Source: Luzula sylvatica
Taxonomy: Eukaryota > Streptophyta > Magnoliopsida > Poales > Juncaceae
Assembly: GCA_946800325.1 (NCBI GenBank)
Contig: OX326956.1
Location: forward strand, 9,155,167 to 9,219,166
Direction of reading: 5' to 3'
Length of the DNA: 64,000 nucleotides
Shown here: one piece after another, positions 62,033-64,000 of the stretch
Numbering within the stretch: position 1 is the stretch's first letter
How the letters are laid out: every line of letters starts with the position of its first letter
The notes under the pieces: model-generated
Database searches by the model: none
The model's input: the letters and a program-made list of their open reading frames with translations, nothing else
Told to the model about the DNA's origin: nothing
Made by a program: the position numbers and the translations under genes

Positions 62033-62062
62033 CCCGTAGCGAATGCGCGGGTATTATACTAG
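62033..62062 (+). mobile_element. Helitron 3' terminus 4
   Basis: Hairpin cccgtagcgaatgcgcggg (62033-62051), 7 bases, CTAG (62059-62062), then T. Similar stem to terminus 3, so probably a related family. Confidence 0.78.
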
Positions 62063-63060
62063 TATATATATAATCGACAAGGATAATGTGGTTGTTTCTC
62101 TAGGGCCCAAACATGCATGTGATCCAATAATAACCAATTAAAAATAATAATTGGGTAATTTAACAATTTATGTTTTTTCATATTATTAACTTGTTGTTTA
62201 CATTATTCATGAACAATACAAAACCTAATCAAAATTTAAATAGTAAATATATTTTAAATACTACATTATTTTTAGCATATAGAAAACAACAACCATGAAA
62301 ATACAAATAAATATTGTTTGTGTAGTTAATTAAATGAATATAATTCTATAATCAAGAATCAAAGAAACTCGATATTTTCTTCTTCCAAATGCATTTTCCC
62401 TTGATTGGGATTATTTTGTCATTCTCAAAAAAAAAATCATCAATTGCAAAATCGTCCATTAAATAATTTTATTGCTTATTATTATCTTTTTGAAAACACA
62501 AGCCAAGTAAAGATATAAGCCACCTCCCATTCATCCCTGTTGAAGTACCTGAAAATTATTAAAATTTAACCATTAATTTTTTTATTTTAGACAAAATTAT
62601 TATGAACAAAATTATTTTGAAAAGTACTTTGATCTTGTCTTCCATCTCCTAAAGCACCACAATCATTGAAAAATTCGAGACAAATTGATAGATTTTAAGT
62701 TATAACAAAAACAAAATTAAATCATCATTTCTCGATTCTCCATTCATCCCTAGCACAACCATCATATGGAGTACCGTTGAGTTGATAATTGATATATTTC
62801 TGCATCCAAGAAATTTGACATTTGAAGTCATATTAAACATATAACTAAATATTTATATGACAAATTAATTGAAAATTGACCCGATGTATCACACTAACTC
62901 CGATGACTTAATATCATTGATTTAAATAGCGTCGCAATAACGCTGCTATAACGCAAATCGCAATAAATATTTACAAAACGCAATATCGCTACCTACTTTA
63001 GTTGTGTAAATTACAGTCCAAAAAATACGGACCGCTATATCGCAATTCAAAATATTGCTT
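62063..63060. other. AT-rich DNA, no gene seen
   Basis: 62,930-63,030 has repeated 'atcgcaata' and 'acgc' phrases, perhaps a decayed repeat. No coding signal. Confidence 0.4.
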
Positions 63061-63094
63061 AATATCAAAACTTTGTCATAGAAAAACCAAAGAG

Positions 63095-63362
63095 TGATTT
63101 TGTTCATTTATTTTTAATTTAAGTTTTTTTTTAGTACGGAGTGGTTGGTCTCAATATCTTTCAAATCACCTACTAAATGACACTACTAAAGTAATGGTTA
63201 AGAGAAAAGAAATTGCACTTAGTCATGATTTTGTTCATTTATTTTTAATTAAAATTTTTTTTTTAGTACGGAGTTGTTGGTCTCAATATCTTTCAAATCA
63301 CCTACTAAATGACACTACTAAAGTAGTGGTTTAAGAGAAAAGAAATTGCACTTAATCATGAT
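63095..63362. repeat. Tandem duplication, two copies of about 132 bp
   Basis: 'gattttgttcatttattttt' begins at 63,095 and 63,227. Both copies continue through 'ggttggtctcaatatctttc' or 'gttgttggtctc' to 'aaagaaattgcactta'. It is an internal duplication of the dispersed repeat seen at 52.6 kb. Confidence 0.92.
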
Positions 63363-64000
63363 CATCTTAACCATCTTAATACGCACCCAAGAAAATATAG
63401 TGACGTGATACATCATTTTCACACACCATTAATATTAATGTATTTAATATTTCTAACAATTTGATCAGTGTCCATAATTAATCAAATCTAAATTTATAAA
63501 TGTTGGAAAATAATTTATTGGATGAATTAATGTACCGTTTAACATGTATTGAACGGATATGAATAAAACAATCATAAAAAATAAACAAAATATAAGAACG
63601 GAAATAAAAATAAAAATTTTGCAAAAATCTGGAAAATACAAATGAAAATATTTTGCTTTTAAAAAAATTGAAGATAGAATAATAAAAATTTGTTCAAATA
63701 AATAAAATATAATAAACAAATTTTTTTTCTAGTACTTTTGTTTACCAACTAATTAATACAATTTCACATATTATAATTTATTATTTAAAATAATTTAATA
63801 TTTAATTGATTTATTATATATTGTCAACACATCCCTAAGTTAAGGATAAACATATTTTTTTCAAGAAGATATACGAAGGCAAATCTCCATCCCTTTCAGC
63901 CATATTTTTAATGTGGAGACTGAAATATATTATAAATAATGAATTATCTGAAATTGTCAATAAATAATTAAACAAAAAAAAATTCAAACAACCACCAGCT
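63363..64000. repeat. Dispersed-repeat copy interrupted by a second repeat
   Basis: The copy of the 52.6-kb repeat resumes at about 63,860 ('aaatctccatccctttcagc') after an insert at about 63,405-63,850 that matches the 55.3-55.8 kb repeat. This dates the insert after the duplication. No gene. Confidence 0.6.

Overview
This is a window of a repeat-rich plant nuclear genome, most likely a eudicot. The evidence is spliced genes with GT-AG introns, plant-specific families (a 9-type lipoxygenase, a group III xyloglucan endotransglucosylase), plant LTR retrotransposons primed by initiator tRNA-Met, Helitron termini, hAT-type MITEs and SINEs. Base composition is strongly AT-rich outside genes. No prokaryotic operon, organellar or rRNA feature was seen.

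Layout. 0-0.7 kb is LTR-like sequence carrying an array of short palindromes. 0.8-2.6 kb holds decayed AT-rich reading frames of unknown origin. 2.9-7.4 kb (minus) is a complete 13-exon lipoxygenase gene. 8-17 kb is a patchwork of tandem repeats, two Helitron 3' ends, a SINE with its target-site duplication, captured gene fragments (an external NAD(P)H dehydrogenase among them) and a 2.3-kb simple-repeat array. 18.0-26.4 kb is a full-length Ty1/Copia element (minus) with 5-bp target duplication, two ~1,012-bp LTRs, primer-binding site, polypurine tract and a badly decayed pol; it sits in exon-like DNA. 27.7-32.3 kb is a large fold-back structure made of two inverted LTR-like arms, each ~1.2 kb, with two nested solo LTRs related to the Copia LTR. 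33.0-35.7 kb (plus) is an intact SLC35F-type transporter gene with 12 exons. 35.9-45 kb is accessory DNA: an hAT-like MITE, a palindrome-rich DNA-transposon remnant, a Helitron end and a direct duplication containing LINE remnants. 45.5-46.8 kb (minus) is a three-exon gene for an acidic conserved plant protein with two mitosis-specific-activator-type boxes upstream. 48.7-50.4 kb (minus) is a four-exon xyloglucan endotransglucosylase gene. From 50.4 kb to the end I find no convincing gene, only AT-rich DNA, TIR elements, tandem duplications and a fourth Helitron end.

The four intact genes (fatty-acid oxygenation, membrane transport, a probable cell-cycle protein, cell-wall remodelling) are not functionally linked by the sequence; they are islands between transposons. 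The most unusual signal is a class of 12-16-bp palindromes of shared architecture (core CGT-N4-ACG), repeated about 5 to 18 times in the U3-like part of several LTRs. Each element carries its own version of the central four bases. Exon boundaries were set by reading splice sites and frame by eye; every intact gene keeps a single open frame from start to stop with the boundaries given.
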